Numbered from the stretch's first letter, positions 18,474 to 27,834 are shown. The stretch is DNA of 64,000 nucleotides from Agarivorans sp. Alg241-V36 (GCF_900537085.1 NZ_UNRE01000005.1:43283-107282); one strand, 5' to 3'. Program-made: numbers and translations. Notes: generated from the letters alone by a model not told the origin.

Positions 18474-20303
18474 ATGCCGATGAAAGGAGCATTTAAACTG
18501 CGCACCCCCATAGCTAAACGTTTAGTCATACTCATTGTTAGTGCTAGTACGGTGTTCGCCCTGTTATCGGTTGCGGTGCAACTGGCGTTTAACTTTTCTG
18601 GTGCGGTGAAAAATGCCGAGCAGTGGGTTGATGAATATAACCAGGCTAACCTAAGCGCCATAGAGCGAGCAGTATGGGAAATTGACTACCAATTGTTAGA
18701 TGATTTATTACAAGGTTTTGTGCAGCAGCAGTATGTGTCTTCGGTGAATTTTTCTACCGATGAAGGTATGGCGCTTAGCATTGGAGAGGTAGACCTTAGC
18801 CAAAAGTTTTATGTTTACACCTTGAATCATCAAGGCACAGCGCTGGGTAAACTTACCGTTGGCTTAGATTTATCGCTAATTAAGCAAGATATTAAAGCGC
18901 AAGCCTTGGTGATATTGCTAACCAATGGCTTAAAAACCTTTTTAATGAGCCTGATTATTTTGTTGTTGGTAGGGCGCATTGTCACCGGTGATTTACGCCG
19001 CTTAGCAGAGGCGGCAGACCAGATATTTACCGAAGAGCAGCAGGTCGTTCAGCTGCCCAGCAAACTACTTAAACGCAATGATGAAATAGGCTTAGTGGCC
19101 AGTTCTATGCAGCAGTTGCAGCAGCGTTTGCGACGTGGCTTAGATGCGCGTTTAGAAGCAGAACAGCAACTGCACCAGCATCGCCAAGTGCTGGAAGAAA
19201 CCGTTGAGCAGCGCACCGCAGTGCTTAACTGGCAAACCGAAGCCAATCAGCTGTTATCAGAAATTTCCTTGTCTTTTCTTAACCAAAGCTCCAGTAACTC
19301 AAAAGCCTTATTGCAGCGCGCCACTTCAGCTATTGGTAGTCTATTTCCGGTAGAGAGAGTAGTGGTGCTCGAATTTGAACGCCAGCAAGCCATATATCGA
19401 GACGTATGGAGTATTCCTGGTCACCTGGCACCGATTGAACCGGTGGATTTGAGCCAACTTAATGAGCTAAAGCGGCGCTTGGTGAGCGTAGCGCCTATTG
19501 TGGTCAGTGATGTAAACAAGCTTAAACGGCATGCTCCCGCGGAGTATCAGTTGCTTACCCAATATGGCATTAAGTCTTTTGTGGGGATCCCTTTAAGTGA
19601 TGGCAATAAGGCCTTTGGTTTACTTAACTGTGTAAGCTTAAGTTATTGCGCGATTTGGGACGACTATCAAGTGATATTGCTTAGCCAATTTGCCGCTGCC
19701 ATTAGTGGCTTGCTGATCAATGAAAAAAACGACCAAGCGATGAATCGCCTGCAAAACGAACTACTGCAGGTGAACGAGCGTTTACAAGTATTAGCCGAAA
19801 CCGATGAGTTAACCGGTTTAGTTAATCGTCGCCCTTTTAAACGAGAGTTGAACCGAGCGGTGACCAGTGCGCGACGCCATAAAGCTCAGTTGGCAGTGCT
19901 GATGGCCGACATTGATTATTTCAAAGCTTATAACGACCACTATGGGCACGTACAAGGCGATGAAGCCTTGAAGCTAGTGGCTAAAGCGCTGACCGAAGTG
20001 GTAAAGCGAAGTGAAGATTGTGTGGCGCGGGTAGGCGGTGAAGAGTTTGCTATTTTGGTGTCTGACGCAAATAAATTGGAGTTACCCAAAATGGCAGAGC
20101 AAGTGGTTAAAGAAGTAGCCAAACTGCAAATTGAACATGCTGACTCACAAGTAAGTTCGGTGCTTACTATTAGCATCGGCGGTATTTTGGTTGAACCTGA
20201 TGATGTTATTGAACCCACCAAGCTCTTAGAGCTTGCCGATACATGCCTGTACAAGGCTAAACACCAGGGGCGTAATCGAGCGGTTTTGGATATTGATGTT
20301 TGA
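18474..20303 (+). CDS. Diguanylate cyclase with HAMP, GAF and GGDEF domains
   Basis: A 609-residue membrane enzyme. A helix at about 16-40 and another at 150-178 enclose a periplasmic loop of about 110 residues; then HAMP (to about 230), a coiled coil (LEAEQQLHQHRQVLEETVEQ), GAF (about 275-420) and GGDEF (about 440-605). The active-site loop is GGEEF near residue 521, and RSED five residues before it forms the inhibitory site for c-di-GMP. All features of an active cyclase making c-di-GMP are present. It starts three bases after the binding-protein gene, so the two are cotranscribed and probably form a ligand-sensing pair. Confidence 0.9.
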   Translation: MPMKGAFKLRTPIAKRLVILIVSASTVFALLSVAVQLAFNFSGAVKNAEQWVDEYNQANLSAIERAVWEIDYQLLDDLLQGFVQQQYVSSVNFSTDEGMALSIGEVDLSQKFYVYTLNHQGTALGKLTVGLDLSLIKQDIKAQALVILLTNGLKTFLMSLIILLLVGRIVTGDLRRLAEAADQIFTEEQQVVQLPSKLLKRNDEIGLVASSMQQLQQRLRRGLDARLEAEQQLHQHRQVLEETVEQRTAVLNWQTEANQLLSEISLSFLNQSSSNSKALLQRATSAIGSLFPVERVVVLEFERQQAIYRDVWSIPGHLAPIEPVDLSQLNELKRRLVSVAPIVVSDVNKLKRHAPAEYQLLTQYGIKSFVGIPLSDGNKAFGLLNCVSLSYCAIWDDYQVILLSQFAAAISGLLINEKNDQAMNRLQNELLQVNERLQVLAETDELTGLVNRRPFKRELNRAVTSARRHKAQLAVLMADIDYFKAYNDHYGHVQGDEALKLVAKALTEVVKRSEDCVARVGGEEFAILVSDANKLELPKMAEQVVKEVAKLQIEHADSQVSSVLTISIGGILVEPDDVIEPTKLLELADTCLYKAKHQGRNRAVLDIDV

Positions 20304-20573
20304 ATTTGTTTCAGTTCAAAAGTCAGACCTTTGATATGCCTACTTAGTTATTAGCCTTAAGCAGTGGATTGGCCAAGTCGTTAGGCTTTGTTGTATTAAG
20401 CGGTGTGGCACTTTGCCATTTTGCCCCGCAGCGCTGCTAGCGGTATTCGCTGGTGAGCTCACAGAATAGCCAGATAATTTGCGCCAGCGACATTGTTAAT
20501 TTTTCATTTGTCAGTAATTCGGTAATTATGTTTTATAATATAAACATGGCTAACAAGGATTGAGGACTTGAAC

Positions 20574-21086
20574 ATGAGCCATACCAAAATGCTTAAACTG
20601 GCGATGAGCGCTTATATTGCCTGTGCATTATTGGCATTTTTAGCCACTGCCTTTAGTGGTGGATTTTCCGATGCCCACATTATCCAGCGAGTTTGGATCT
20701 TTCCTTTACGTTTTGAATTTGCCCTAGTGCTACTTTTTCTTAGTTTGTTAGCCAGTTATTCACTGTTACATGACAGCTTGCATGGCCGCTTGTTGCTTAC
20801 CGGTATTGCGGTAGTGCATATTCTAAATATGATTTTTGCTACTAGTTTGGTGGAGTCATCTATTGCTGCTTTGTTTAGTGCAGCAAGTATGATGAGCTTA
20901 GGTTTGTTGGTATATGTTGCATGGACCAATCCGCAAAGTAGAAAAGTGAAGCGTTTGCAGCGCTATCAAGTGCAGCGACGTCGCGCCAAAGAAGAACAAG
21001 ATAAAATTGATTATGCCTATCTAACTGCGCTACCGCCCAGTGCTGAGCAACACCCAGAACAAGTAGGCGAAGAGCGCCATTACTGA
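20574..21086 (+). CDS. Four-helix membrane protein, unknown function
   Basis: A 170-residue protein with four hydrophobic segments (about 8-28, 42-62, 70-90 and 95-118) and a charged, arginine- and glutamate-rich cytoplasmic tail. GAGG lies eight bases before the ATG at 20574; the in-frame TTG two codons earlier is not the start. A TATAAT box lies about 35 bases upstream, but no well-spaced -35 box accompanies it. Family not recognised. The gene converges on the six-gene minus-strand operon that ends at 21109. Confidence 0.65.
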   Translation: MSHTKMLKLAMSAYIACALLAFLATAFSGGFSDAHIIQRVWIFPLRFEFALVLLFLSLLASYSLLHDSLHGRLLLTGIAVVHILNMIFATSLVESSIAALFSAASMMSLGLLVYVAWTNPQSRKVKRLQRYQVQRRRAKEEQDKIDYAYLTALPPSAEQHPEQVGEERHY

Positions 21087-21108
21087 ATCTTCAAACAGGG
21101 CTAAAGGC

Positions 21109-21501
21109 TTAGCCTTGTTGTTCCAACTGCTGACAATAACTCCACAGATAAAGGCTACCGATGGCTAAACCGGGCAGTATAGCTTCCAGCAAATCTGGGG
21201 TTTGCTGCCAAGTATGTAGCAACACCGGAATGGCTAACATTACTAGCCAAGATACCGACATCGCCGACCAGCGCACTTTCTGAGTATAGCCCCAGTAAGC
21301 CAACATCGATTTGGCAATAAAACTAATTAACCAAGTAGAAACAAAGGCATAGCTGCCTTGCACTAAGCCTGCCTTTAATGCCACTTGGTTGCCGTGTTCA
21401 CTATTTACAAAGGCAGCCCAAGCGCCATAAACCAAGGCGGCTAGCAGGGCTATTTGCCAAGGACTAAGCTGATTAACTAGCTTGCGGTAGTTGTTAATCA
21501 T
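21109..21501 (-). CDS. Small membrane protein, last gene of a six-gene operon
   Basis: A 130-residue protein with about four hydrophobic segments (15-33, 50-68, 78-98 and 105-122). It overlaps the preceding YHS-protein gene by eight bases, so it should be translationally coupled to it. No family recognised. Its position at the end of the operon that carries an OlsF-like acyltransferase suggests a membrane-related task, but that is inference only. Confidence 0.65.
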   Translation of the reverse strand: MINNYRKLVNQLSPWQIALLAALVYGAWAAFVNSEHGNQVALKAGLVQGSYAFVSTWLISFIAKSMLAYWGYTQKVRWSAMSVSWLVMLAIPVLLHTWQQTPDLLEAILPGLAIGSLYLWSYCQQLEQQG

Positions 21502-21928
21502 TAAGTACTGCTGGCCAGTTTTTATCTGCGCTTACGATGAAGTTATCGCGATCGTCTGTCCATTTTTGTTGCACGCTGGCGTTGTAGTTTAGGTATAACT
21601 TGCCATCTAATACGGTGAATTGCTCCGGTTCAATACTGGCCGTTTTCCCTTTGGCTACGGCATAGGCGCAATAGCCACCATATTGCGGCGCGTATTTTTC
21701 TGGCTCAGCTTTAAACATGGCTAGATTCTCGGCAGAGCTGAATCGCCAGGTGGCACCTTGCCATTCATATTCAAAGCTTTCTTTTCCTTCAACGGGTTTG
21801 TTTTCAGTAAAGTAGGCCACGCTGTCATAACCTTTAATCGCTAGGTTGTTAAACCAAGAGGTGTAAATAGGATCGGCAGCAAAGCTGTATCCAGATACAA
21901 ACAGTAAGGCGAGTAAAAGCTTTTTCAT
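21494..21928 (-). CDS. Exported YHS-domain protein
   Basis: A 144-residue protein with a clear signal peptide (MKKLLLALLFVSGYSFA) and one YHS domain: IKGYDSVAYFTENKPVEG, then FSSAENLAMFKAEPEKYAPQ and YGGYCAYAVAKG. YHS domains are thought to bind metals such as copper, but the first cysteine of the classic motif is replaced here; one cysteine remains in GGYCAYA. Single-domain exported forms like this are common in marine gammaproteobacteria and have no assigned role. It overlaps the genes on both sides. Confidence 0.85.
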   Translation of the reverse strand: MKKLLLALLFVSGYSFAADPIYTSWFNNLAIKGYDSVAYFTENKPVEGKESFEYEWQGATWRFSSAENLAMFKAEPEKYAPQYGGYCAYAVAKGKTASIEPEQFTVLDGKLYLNYNASVQQKWTDDRDNFIVSADKNWPAVLND

Positions 21929-22716
21929 AATGTTACCTCGTTGATTAAATCAGATTGAATGATGGAGAGTTGGCGCTGCTGTTTATCTAACAAGCTGGCA
22001 TTAAGCGTTTTTGGGTGTTGGCTTAGTTGTTGTCGCCAAGCTTGCAAGCTAGCTTCGGGGTAGTAATCAAACTCGCTGTGTTGCGAGCTTAAACGTACTT
22101 GGCAAATGCTTTTGCTATGCGCTTCGTCTCTGTCCATAAGTACCGAGTGGCTGCGGTTTTCTTGGCATTGTTGTAGGTGAATATCGCTAAGTACCCGCTC
22201 GGCAGAGCTAGGCTGCTGCTCTAGCCACTGTTGAAAGCGTAGCTTTCGGCTAGCTAATACTTGCTGGGTATTTAAGGCCGAAGAACTAAGCTGAATCGCC
22301 TTGTCATTCAGCTGTTGTTGGCTTAAGTGTTTGCCGCTCCAGCTAAAATGCTGACAATGCTTAGCCGATACCAACAACAAGTCAAAGGGGTTGAAGTGCT
22401 GATAACTTTGCTCTGCTAAGTGTTGCTTTACCGCTTGATAACTGCCTAAAGCCAAGGCTTGAGGAATGATTTTTCCGCGGCTTGGCGCGCCGCTATGTTG
22501 CGGATCTTGGTAACGATTTAGCAGAGCTAATACCAAGCCATGATTGTTAAATCCAAACCATGTACCACCGGCTTGACCATCTACTGGATAAACCAATTGG
22601 GTGCCGCCGCCATAGGTTTGTTGTTTGATGCCCGCTTCATGGCGGTGACGCGCTTCGTCGCGGTTCATGGTTACCACGGTTTGCTGGCCAAGCTTAAGCA
22701 CACTAACAGTACACAT
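21925..22716 (-). CDS. NRDE-family (TANGO2-like) protein
   Basis: A 263-residue homologue of TANGO2. The N-terminus MCTVSVLKLG and VVTMNRDEARHR carry the family's NRDE motif, and the Cys at position 2 would be exposed after removal of Met, as in N-terminal nucleophile hydrolases. GGTWFGFNNHGLVLALLNRY is also typical. TANGO2 proteins are linked to lipid and heme handling in eukaryotes; the bacterial role is not settled. It starts directly after the DinB-type gene without a gap and overlaps the YHS gene by four bases. Confidence 0.85.
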   Translation of the reverse strand: MCTVSVLKLGQQTVVTMNRDEARHRHEAGIKQQTYGGGTQLVYPVDGQAGGTWFGFNNHGLVLALLNRYQDPQHSGAPSRGKIIPQALALGSYQAVKQHLAEQSYQHFNPFDLLLVSAKHCQHFSWSGKHLSQQQLNDKAIQLSSSALNTQQVLASRKLRFQQWLEQQPSSAERVLSDIHLQQCQENRSHSVLMDRDEAHSKSICQVRLSSQHSEFDYYPEASLQAWRQQLSQHPKTLNASLLDKQQRQLSIIQSDLINEVTL

Positions 22717-23229
22717 TTAGTTGCCTTGCTGGCGCAGATAGCTGGCAGTACTAGGGGCAATGCCCATGTTATTGTCTACCGACAAGCCGAGCTCTTTTGC
22801 CACTAACTTTGCATAGGCAACGTGGTGTACGGTATGGTTAATTAAGTAGCACAACTCGCGACTTAAGCTGCTATCAAACTGCATGCTTTGTTGCTGTTTC
22901 AAGGATATTTCAGACTCCACCTTTATCGGGCGCTCATTAATGCTCGATTGAGGGTGAAGGAACCAGTGACACAGCTGACTAATCAGTTGTAAGGCTAGGC
23001 TTGGGTTGTTCTCAATATCGCTATCACGATGGCGTGAGTTGTAATCAATACTGCCTTTATCCAAGCCATGTTGTAATGCGAGGAAATGATCAAGTATATG
23101 TCGCACGTGGCGACCAATGCCTGACTCACTGTGAACCGAAGGCTGGTTATAGAGTGCTCCATCACTCGCTTCTACTAATTGTTGCACTTGCTGAAGTGCT
23201 TCTACGGTAGCGTCACGCAGCTGCTTCAT
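22717..23229 (-). CDS. DinB-like four-helix protein
   Basis: A 170-residue protein with the DinB/YfiT layout: a histidine in the second helix (IGRHVRHILDHFLALQHG) and a histidine pair in the last part (LINHTVHHVAYAKLV), which together could bind a divalent metal. Many DinB proteins are thiol-dependent transferases; the substrate here is unknown. It overlaps the upstream OlsF-like gene by 17 bases, with its ATG inside that gene's last codons. Confidence 0.78.
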   Translation of the reverse strand: MKQLRDATVEALQQVQQLVEASDGALYNQPSVHSESGIGRHVRHILDHFLALQHGLDKGSIDYNSRHRDSDIENNPSLALQLISQLCHWFLHPQSSINERPIKVESEISLKQQQSMQFDSSLSRELCYLINHTVHHVAYAKLVAKELGLSVDNNMGIAPSTASYLRQQGN

Positions 23230-24994
23230 TGTTTCTCCATTTATTCAAAAAGCGTTCACTACCAGTTTGACCGAGGTAACGACGTAAATATTTCTCAGGG
23301 GTTTTTCTTAAATCAACAATAATGAGTCCGTCTAGCGATTGGTTGAAGCTGTTGTTCACCGAAAAACAAACAAATCGACCGTTTAACGCTAAGTAATGAC
23401 GTAGCAAAATGGGAATGGATTTCCCTGGCTCACATTGGCCCACTAGCTTATTGAGAATGGCAATGTTGCTGAGTGAGGCCAATACTTTACTCGACCATAC
23501 TTTGCCTTTCACTTTTAAAGGCACCATGGGCTTAACATCGTTTAAGTAGCGTTGCTCGGCACGAAAAGCCGAAATCATTGAATCGGAGATAAAGGCTTGA
23601 GCCAATTCTGAATGTTCTTGAGAGATGCTCACACAGCCAAATAAGGTGTGGTATTGCGGGTTTTTAGCCACGTAATGGCCGATGCCTTGCCACAGTAAAT
23701 CCAGTGCTCGAGGGTGGCGCTGATACTTGGGCACCACAAAGGAGCGGCCCATTTCTAAGCAGTCGCCCATGCGTTTTAAATAGTTTTGGTCAAAGTCGTA
23801 AAGGGAGCGGCTATAAAGGGCGTTAATGCCATGTTGTTCAACAATCTCGTTAGCATGACCCAGGCGGTAACCACCCACTAAGCAATGAGCGTCGTTGTCC
23901 CAAACAAATAAGTGCAAATAGTGAGGATCAAATTGGTCGCTGTCTAAGTGCTTACCGGTGCCTTCCCCTGCTGCTCTAAAGGTGACTTCGCGGGCCAAAG
24001 CAATCTCGTCCATAATTGGGCCCAAACGTTGATAGGGCGCGCAATACACACTAAAGCTACGATGACTAACCAGGATACAGTCTTCTAAGGTATCCAGTTG
24101 TTCGCGTAATTCTTGACGGCCATTGGGTAAGCACTCAACCAAGTGAAGAGGCGGGTGTTTGGGCGCTGGCGTATTTTTCTTGTTGTTGGGTAGGCTCAAC
24201 AGATCGGTGGCAACCCGCAAATAATCGGTTACGGCCTGCTCATCACTAAGATCTTGATAATCTTTGGGCGCTATAATTTGGCCAATTTGCATGGTAAATT
24301 CGCGGCCACGCTTGTTGATAAGCTCTCTGGGTAACAAGGCGGTGCGGAGGCGACGATGCAATAAACCAGCAAGGTAAAACAGCTTTGAATTACGGCCGCT
24401 AACAAAACAAGGCAACACGTGAGCCTTATAGCGTTTGGCTAAACGGCCTACTAAGTTATTCCACTGGCGATCTTCTATTTGGCCGGTTTCGGTATTAATT
24501 GCCGACACCATACCTGCCGGGTAAATCATTAAAGCACCGCCTTTAGACAGGTGCTGACAAGACATGCGAATACCGCGGGCATTTTTCTTGGCGGCTTGCT
24601 CCGAGAGCACGTCTACGCCAATAAAGAGATCTTTGAACTCTTCAATATTGGCTAACAGTTCATTAGTGAGCACTTTTAAGTCTGGGCGCACTTGCAGCAA
24701 TAATTCACTCATGGCTACGCCTTCTAAGCCACCCAAAGGGTGGTTAGCTACAATAAGTAGTGGCCCTTCTTGCGGCACGTGTTTAAGCGCCTCAGGGTTG
24801 TTGGCGAGTAGCGAAAAATCTAAACAGCGCATGGTATGGCGTAAAAACTTTTGCGCTGTTTGGCTGTCGTCTACAAAGTTGGGGGCAGCGTCGTAGTGCA
24901 TGGCCAAACTGCTTAAACCTAACAACTTTTCTACCACTCTGGCTAACCACTGTGGGCGCATACTCAGCCTAAATGGATTGTTTTTTTCCTGCAT
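23213..24994 (-). CDS. OlsF-like bifunctional acyltransferase (ornithine-lipid type)
   Basis: A 593-residue protein in two parts. Residues ~60-270 are a lysophospholipid-type O-acyltransferase with ANHPLGGLEG, the variant of the PlsC histidine motif seen in hemolysin-like acyltransferases. Residues ~300-590 are a GNAT-like OlsB domain (YRLG, LEMGRSFVVPKYQRHPRALD, LFGCVSISQEH). The order and length match OlsF, which makes ornithine lipids by adding both acyl chains in one protein. It starts ten bases after the ATP-grasp gene. The amino headgroup need not be ornithine, and the adjacent ligase leaves that open. Confidence 0.82.
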   Translation of the reverse strand: MQEKNNPFRLSMRPQWLARVVEKLLGLSSLAMHYDAAPNFVDDSQTAQKFLRHTMRCLDFSLLANNPEALKHVPQEGPLLIVANHPLGGLEGVAMSELLLQVRPDLKVLTNELLANIEEFKDLFIGVDVLSEQAAKKNARGIRMSCQHLSKGGALMIYPAGMVSAINTETGQIEDRQWNNLVGRLAKRYKAHVLPCFVSGRNSKLFYLAGLLHRRLRTALLPRELINKRGREFTMQIGQIIAPKDYQDLSDEQAVTDYLRVATDLLSLPNNKKNTPAPKHPPLHLVECLPNGRQELREQLDTLEDCILVSHRSFSVYCAPYQRLGPIMDEIALAREVTFRAAGEGTGKHLDSDQFDPHYLHLFVWDNDAHCLVGGYRLGHANEIVEQHGINALYSRSLYDFDQNYLKRMGDCLEMGRSFVVPKYQRHPRALDLLWQGIGHYVAKNPQYHTLFGCVSISQEHSELAQAFISDSMISAFRAEQRYLNDVKPMVPLKVKGKVWSSKVLASLSNIAILNKLVGQCEPGKSIPILLRHYLALNGRFVCFSVNNSFNQSLDGLIIVDLRKTPEKYLRRYLGQTGSERFLNKWRNNEAAA

Positions 24995-25004
24995 GGATTA
25001 CTCC

Positions 25005-26132
25005 TTAATCCGTTTCTGGATAACAAGCGGTGAGTTCTCGCTCGTGTTTCCAGCGTACTAGCAGCTCTTTAAATTTAGGTGGGCGATAACCACGTTTTCG
25101 ATTGGCGGCACCTAGTTCAAATAAGGTTTTGTATTGAAACAGCAATGAGCGCATCGCTTCGCGAAAGGGTGTTTTGCGATCCCAAATGTGCAGGGACTCT
25201 GAACTGGCGCTATTTATTTCGACTATTTCTAGTTTGATGCCTTGTTGTAAGTGGGTGATGTCGGCGAACTTAATGTCCATTCGACCGTAGTAGAACTCTG
25301 GTAAGTCAGCCATCATTTGGTTAATGGCTTGGTTTAATTCTGGAGTAATTAGGTCATTGGCATCACGGAAGATAGCGCCGCGACAATGGCTGGCCGAGAA
25401 CACCAATTTATAAGGTTGGCCTTCATCGATAATACTATCTAGCTTGTCGTGATGACGGCTTAAATAAAGGTGTTGCAGCTCGCTAGCGCGAGGGTCTGCT
25501 TGAATTAATTGTTTTAAGCTAGAGCGCCCGTCGCCCACAACATAAGGCGTATATTTAAGCGCTAAAGAGATAATCTCGCCTTCGGCTTGCTCGGGGTGGC
25601 GAACAAAAAACACGCCGGCTTCGGCTTCATAGCTGGCCAACTTTTGAATCAACATCGCCGCGTTTAGTGGGTAGCTATCTAGGCAGTCTTGCAACTCTTG
25701 GCGATTGTGCAGCAGTTTTACTCCAGCACCTCTACAGCCAATATCGGGTTTACCTACCACTGGAAAGGTTAAGCCACGTTGCTCCATTTGCTGTAGCAAA
25801 TCTTCAACTTGGCGAGCTATTGGAGCACCAGTGCGGTTAACCTTCATCCAAGCCAACACCGCTTCGTCGCACACTCCTGTTGCTTGAGCGAGCAGCTCGC
25901 TTTTGCCTACACCAACCATGCCAGCTAAAGGTAGCTTGGGGTTTGCCAGCAGCGGTAAAGTAAACGAGCGATGGCGAATGCCCAAGGCTATCCATTGTAA
26001 TACCACTGGAATATAGACTGCCCAAGTAGGCCAAAATTCAAAGAAAGAAGTGGTTTTTCCGTTCATATCCAAGGCCGGCATACCGGGAGATACGTAAGGT
26101 GCAGAGGGTTTGGTATTTGTTTGTTCAGTCAC
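25005..26132 (-). CDS. ATP-grasp ligase-like protein
   Basis: A 375-residue protein starting at GTG (GGAAG upstream), first gene of the six-gene operon. The ATP-grasp part runs from about 120 to 340: FPVVGKPDIGCRGAGVKLL supplies the phosphate-binding lysine and glycine loop, YVVGDGRSSLKQLI follows, and YGRMDIKFADI with LEIVEINSASSES supplies the metal-binding Asp, Glu and Asn. Such enzymes join a carboxylate to an amine through acyl phosphate. The pairing with OlsF suggests a step on an aminolipid or its headgroup. Substrate unknown. It resembles D-Ala-D-Ala ligases and carboxylate-amine ligases only at motif level. Confidence 0.75.
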   Translation of the reverse strand: MTEQTNTKPSAPYVSPGMPALDMNGKTTSFFEFWPTWAVYIPVVLQWIALGIRHRSFTLPLLANPKLPLAGMVGVGKSELLAQATGVCDEAVLAWMKVNRTGAPIARQVEDLLQQMEQRGLTFPVVGKPDIGCRGAGVKLLHNRQELQDCLDSYPLNAAMLIQKLASYEAEAGVFFVRHPEQAEGEIISLALKYTPYVVGDGRSSLKQLIQADPRASELQHLYLSRHHDKLDSIIDEGQPYKLVFSASHCRGAIFRDANDLITPELNQAINQMMADLPEFYYGRMDIKFADITHLQQGIKLEIVEINSASSESLHIWDRKTPFREAMRSLLFQYKTLFELGAANRKRGYRPPKFKELLVRWKHERELTACYPETD

Positions 26133-26316
26133 AGTGACGGCACTTCCTTTTGCTTTTTATCTGTACTAACAGACCTGCGTATTGCGATAAATAATTCAAT
26201 CTCCGTTAGATTTAGTCTAGTTCAGCAAATTGATTAACCCAATACGGTGTTATAAAGCTTCAGTCTAAGCGAGAATAGTTACCAATAAATGTAAGACTTT
26301 CGGATGGTTGCGCTGA

Positions 26317-27759
26317 ATGATTATTGAAGATCTACACTTGCTGGCTGGCCAGCATCAGTTAGCGATAAAACGCTGGGAGTTAAAAGCGGGTGAGCACTGG
26401 GCGATTTTTGGCCATAGCGGCAGTGGTAAATCCTTGTTAGGTGCTTGGCTGGCTGGAGATTTAACTGCTGAGCGGGCCACGATAAGCCAACAACCAGCGC
26501 GAATTGCGTTAGTTTCTTTAGAGCAGCAACAGGCCTTGCTTGAACTGGAATTGGCCGATGATGACAGTGAATTTACCGAGCAAATTGATAGCGGCCATAC
26601 GGTACTTGAGTTGCTTGAAGCAAGCTGTTCCGAACCAAGTTTAATTGAACAAGTGAGCCAGCAGTGTGATTTAAGGGAGTTACTTACGCGCGGTTTTCGC
26701 TTGTTATCAACTGGCGAAACACGTCGCTTGATGTTGGCTTTAGCACTGGTTAAACAGCCACAGTTATTGATTTTAGACGAGCCCTTTGCCGGTTTAGATC
26801 TTTCTCATCAACAGCAATTATTAAGCCTGCTTGAGCACTTGTCTAAAACTTGTCAGCTAATGATTATTAGCTCCCGAGATGATGAACTGCCTGTGTCGAT
26901 TAGCCACGTTGCGGTGTTAGATGAACAGGGGCTAAGTCAGCAATTGACCATTGATCAATGGCTGCAACATCCCGAGCGCCAGCAAATGGAGCAGCAAGCT
27001 CAGCAGCAATCTCAGGCGATAGTGCAGGCCTTGCGTGAGTTTCAGCAAGTAGAGCCGGTTTCACCCTTATTTGCGATTACTCAAGGTTCGGTAAGTTACG
27101 CCGGCGAAACCTTGTTTGAGGGACTAGATTGGCAAATACAGCCTGGTGAGCATTGGCAGGTTAGAGGCCCCAATGGTTGCGGTAAAAGCACCTTGCTTAA
27201 TTTGATTTTTGGCGACCATCCGCAGTGCTACAGTAATCACATCGAAGTGATGGGTTATAAGCGCGGCAGCGGTGAAAGCATTTGGCAAGTTAAGCAGCAT
27301 ATCGGCATGGTGTCGGCGGGGCTGCATTTACAATATCGGGTAAACTGCAGTGCGCTTGAAGTGGTATTGTCAGGCTTATATGACTCCATTGGCATTTATC
27401 AACAACCCAGTGAATTAGAGCTCGAACAAGCCCGCTTGTGGCTAAAATTGTTTGGCTTGGCTGAATTAGAAAAACACAATTTTAAAAGTTTGTCTTATGG
27501 GCAGCAGCGTTTATTGATTATAGCTCGGGCGCTAGTGAAAGGGCCTCGGTTGTTGTTACTGGATGAACCCTGCCAAGGCTTGGACTTTTTGCAGCGCAAT
27601 ACGGTATTAAAAGCCTTGGAGCTGGTGGCCAAACACAAGCTTAGTCAGTTAGTGTATGTGACTCATCATCTCGACGATGCCTTGCCCAGCATTAAGCACT
27701 TTATTGATTTTGTCGATGGCGCAGTGAAAATCACTCAGCATTTAGCATTTAGCATTTAG
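26317..27759 (+). CDS. modF: ModF-like protein with two ABC ATPase domains
   Basis: A 480-residue protein with two ABC domains and no membrane segment, as in E. coli ModF. First domain: Walker A GHSGSGKS, signature LSTGETRR, Walker B LLILDEPFAGLD. Second: GPNGCGKS, LSYGQQR and LLLLDEPCQGLD. ModF lies beside the molybdate transporter genes in E. coli, but none are here and its role is unclear. The last codons are made of copies of the heptamer AGCATTT, so the C-terminal residues (HLAFSI) come from a repeat. It diverges from the ATP-grasp operon across 184 bases. Confidence 0.85.
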   Translation: MIIEDLHLLAGQHQLAIKRWELKAGEHWAIFGHSGSGKSLLGAWLAGDLTAERATISQQPARIALVSLEQQQALLELELADDDSEFTEQIDSGHTVLELLEASCSEPSLIEQVSQQCDLRELLTRGFRLLSTGETRRLMLALALVKQPQLLILDEPFAGLDLSHQQQLLSLLEHLSKTCQLMIISSRDDELPVSISHVAVLDEQGLSQQLTIDQWLQHPERQQMEQQAQQQSQAIVQALREFQQVEPVSPLFAITQGSVSYAGETLFEGLDWQIQPGEHWQVRGPNGCGKSTLLNLIFGDHPQCYSNHIEVMGYKRGSGESIWQVKQHIGMVSAGLHLQYRVNCSALEVVLSGLYDSIGIYQQPSELELEQARLWLKLFGLAELEKHNFKSLSYGQQRLLIIARALVKGPRLLLLDEPCQGLDFLQRNTVLKALELVAKHKLSQLVYVTHHLDDALPSIKHFIDFVDGAVKITQHLAFSI

Positions 27760-27785
27760 CATTGAGCATTGAGCATTGAGCATTG
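27737..27785 (+). repeat. Heptamer tandem repeat across the modF stop codon
   Basis: Seven uninterrupted 7-base units: three AGCATTT followed by four AGCATTG. The modF stop codon (TAG, 27757-27759) lies at the third/fourth unit boundary. Because seven is not a multiple of three, gain or loss of a unit upstream of the stop changes the last residues of ModF. The repeat ends 50 bases before the DUF805 start. Confidence 0.95.
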
Positions 27786-27834
27786 CGCGTTAAGGTAAAC
27801 TAACTCTTAAGCCCTAAGACTGAGGAGCAACAAA

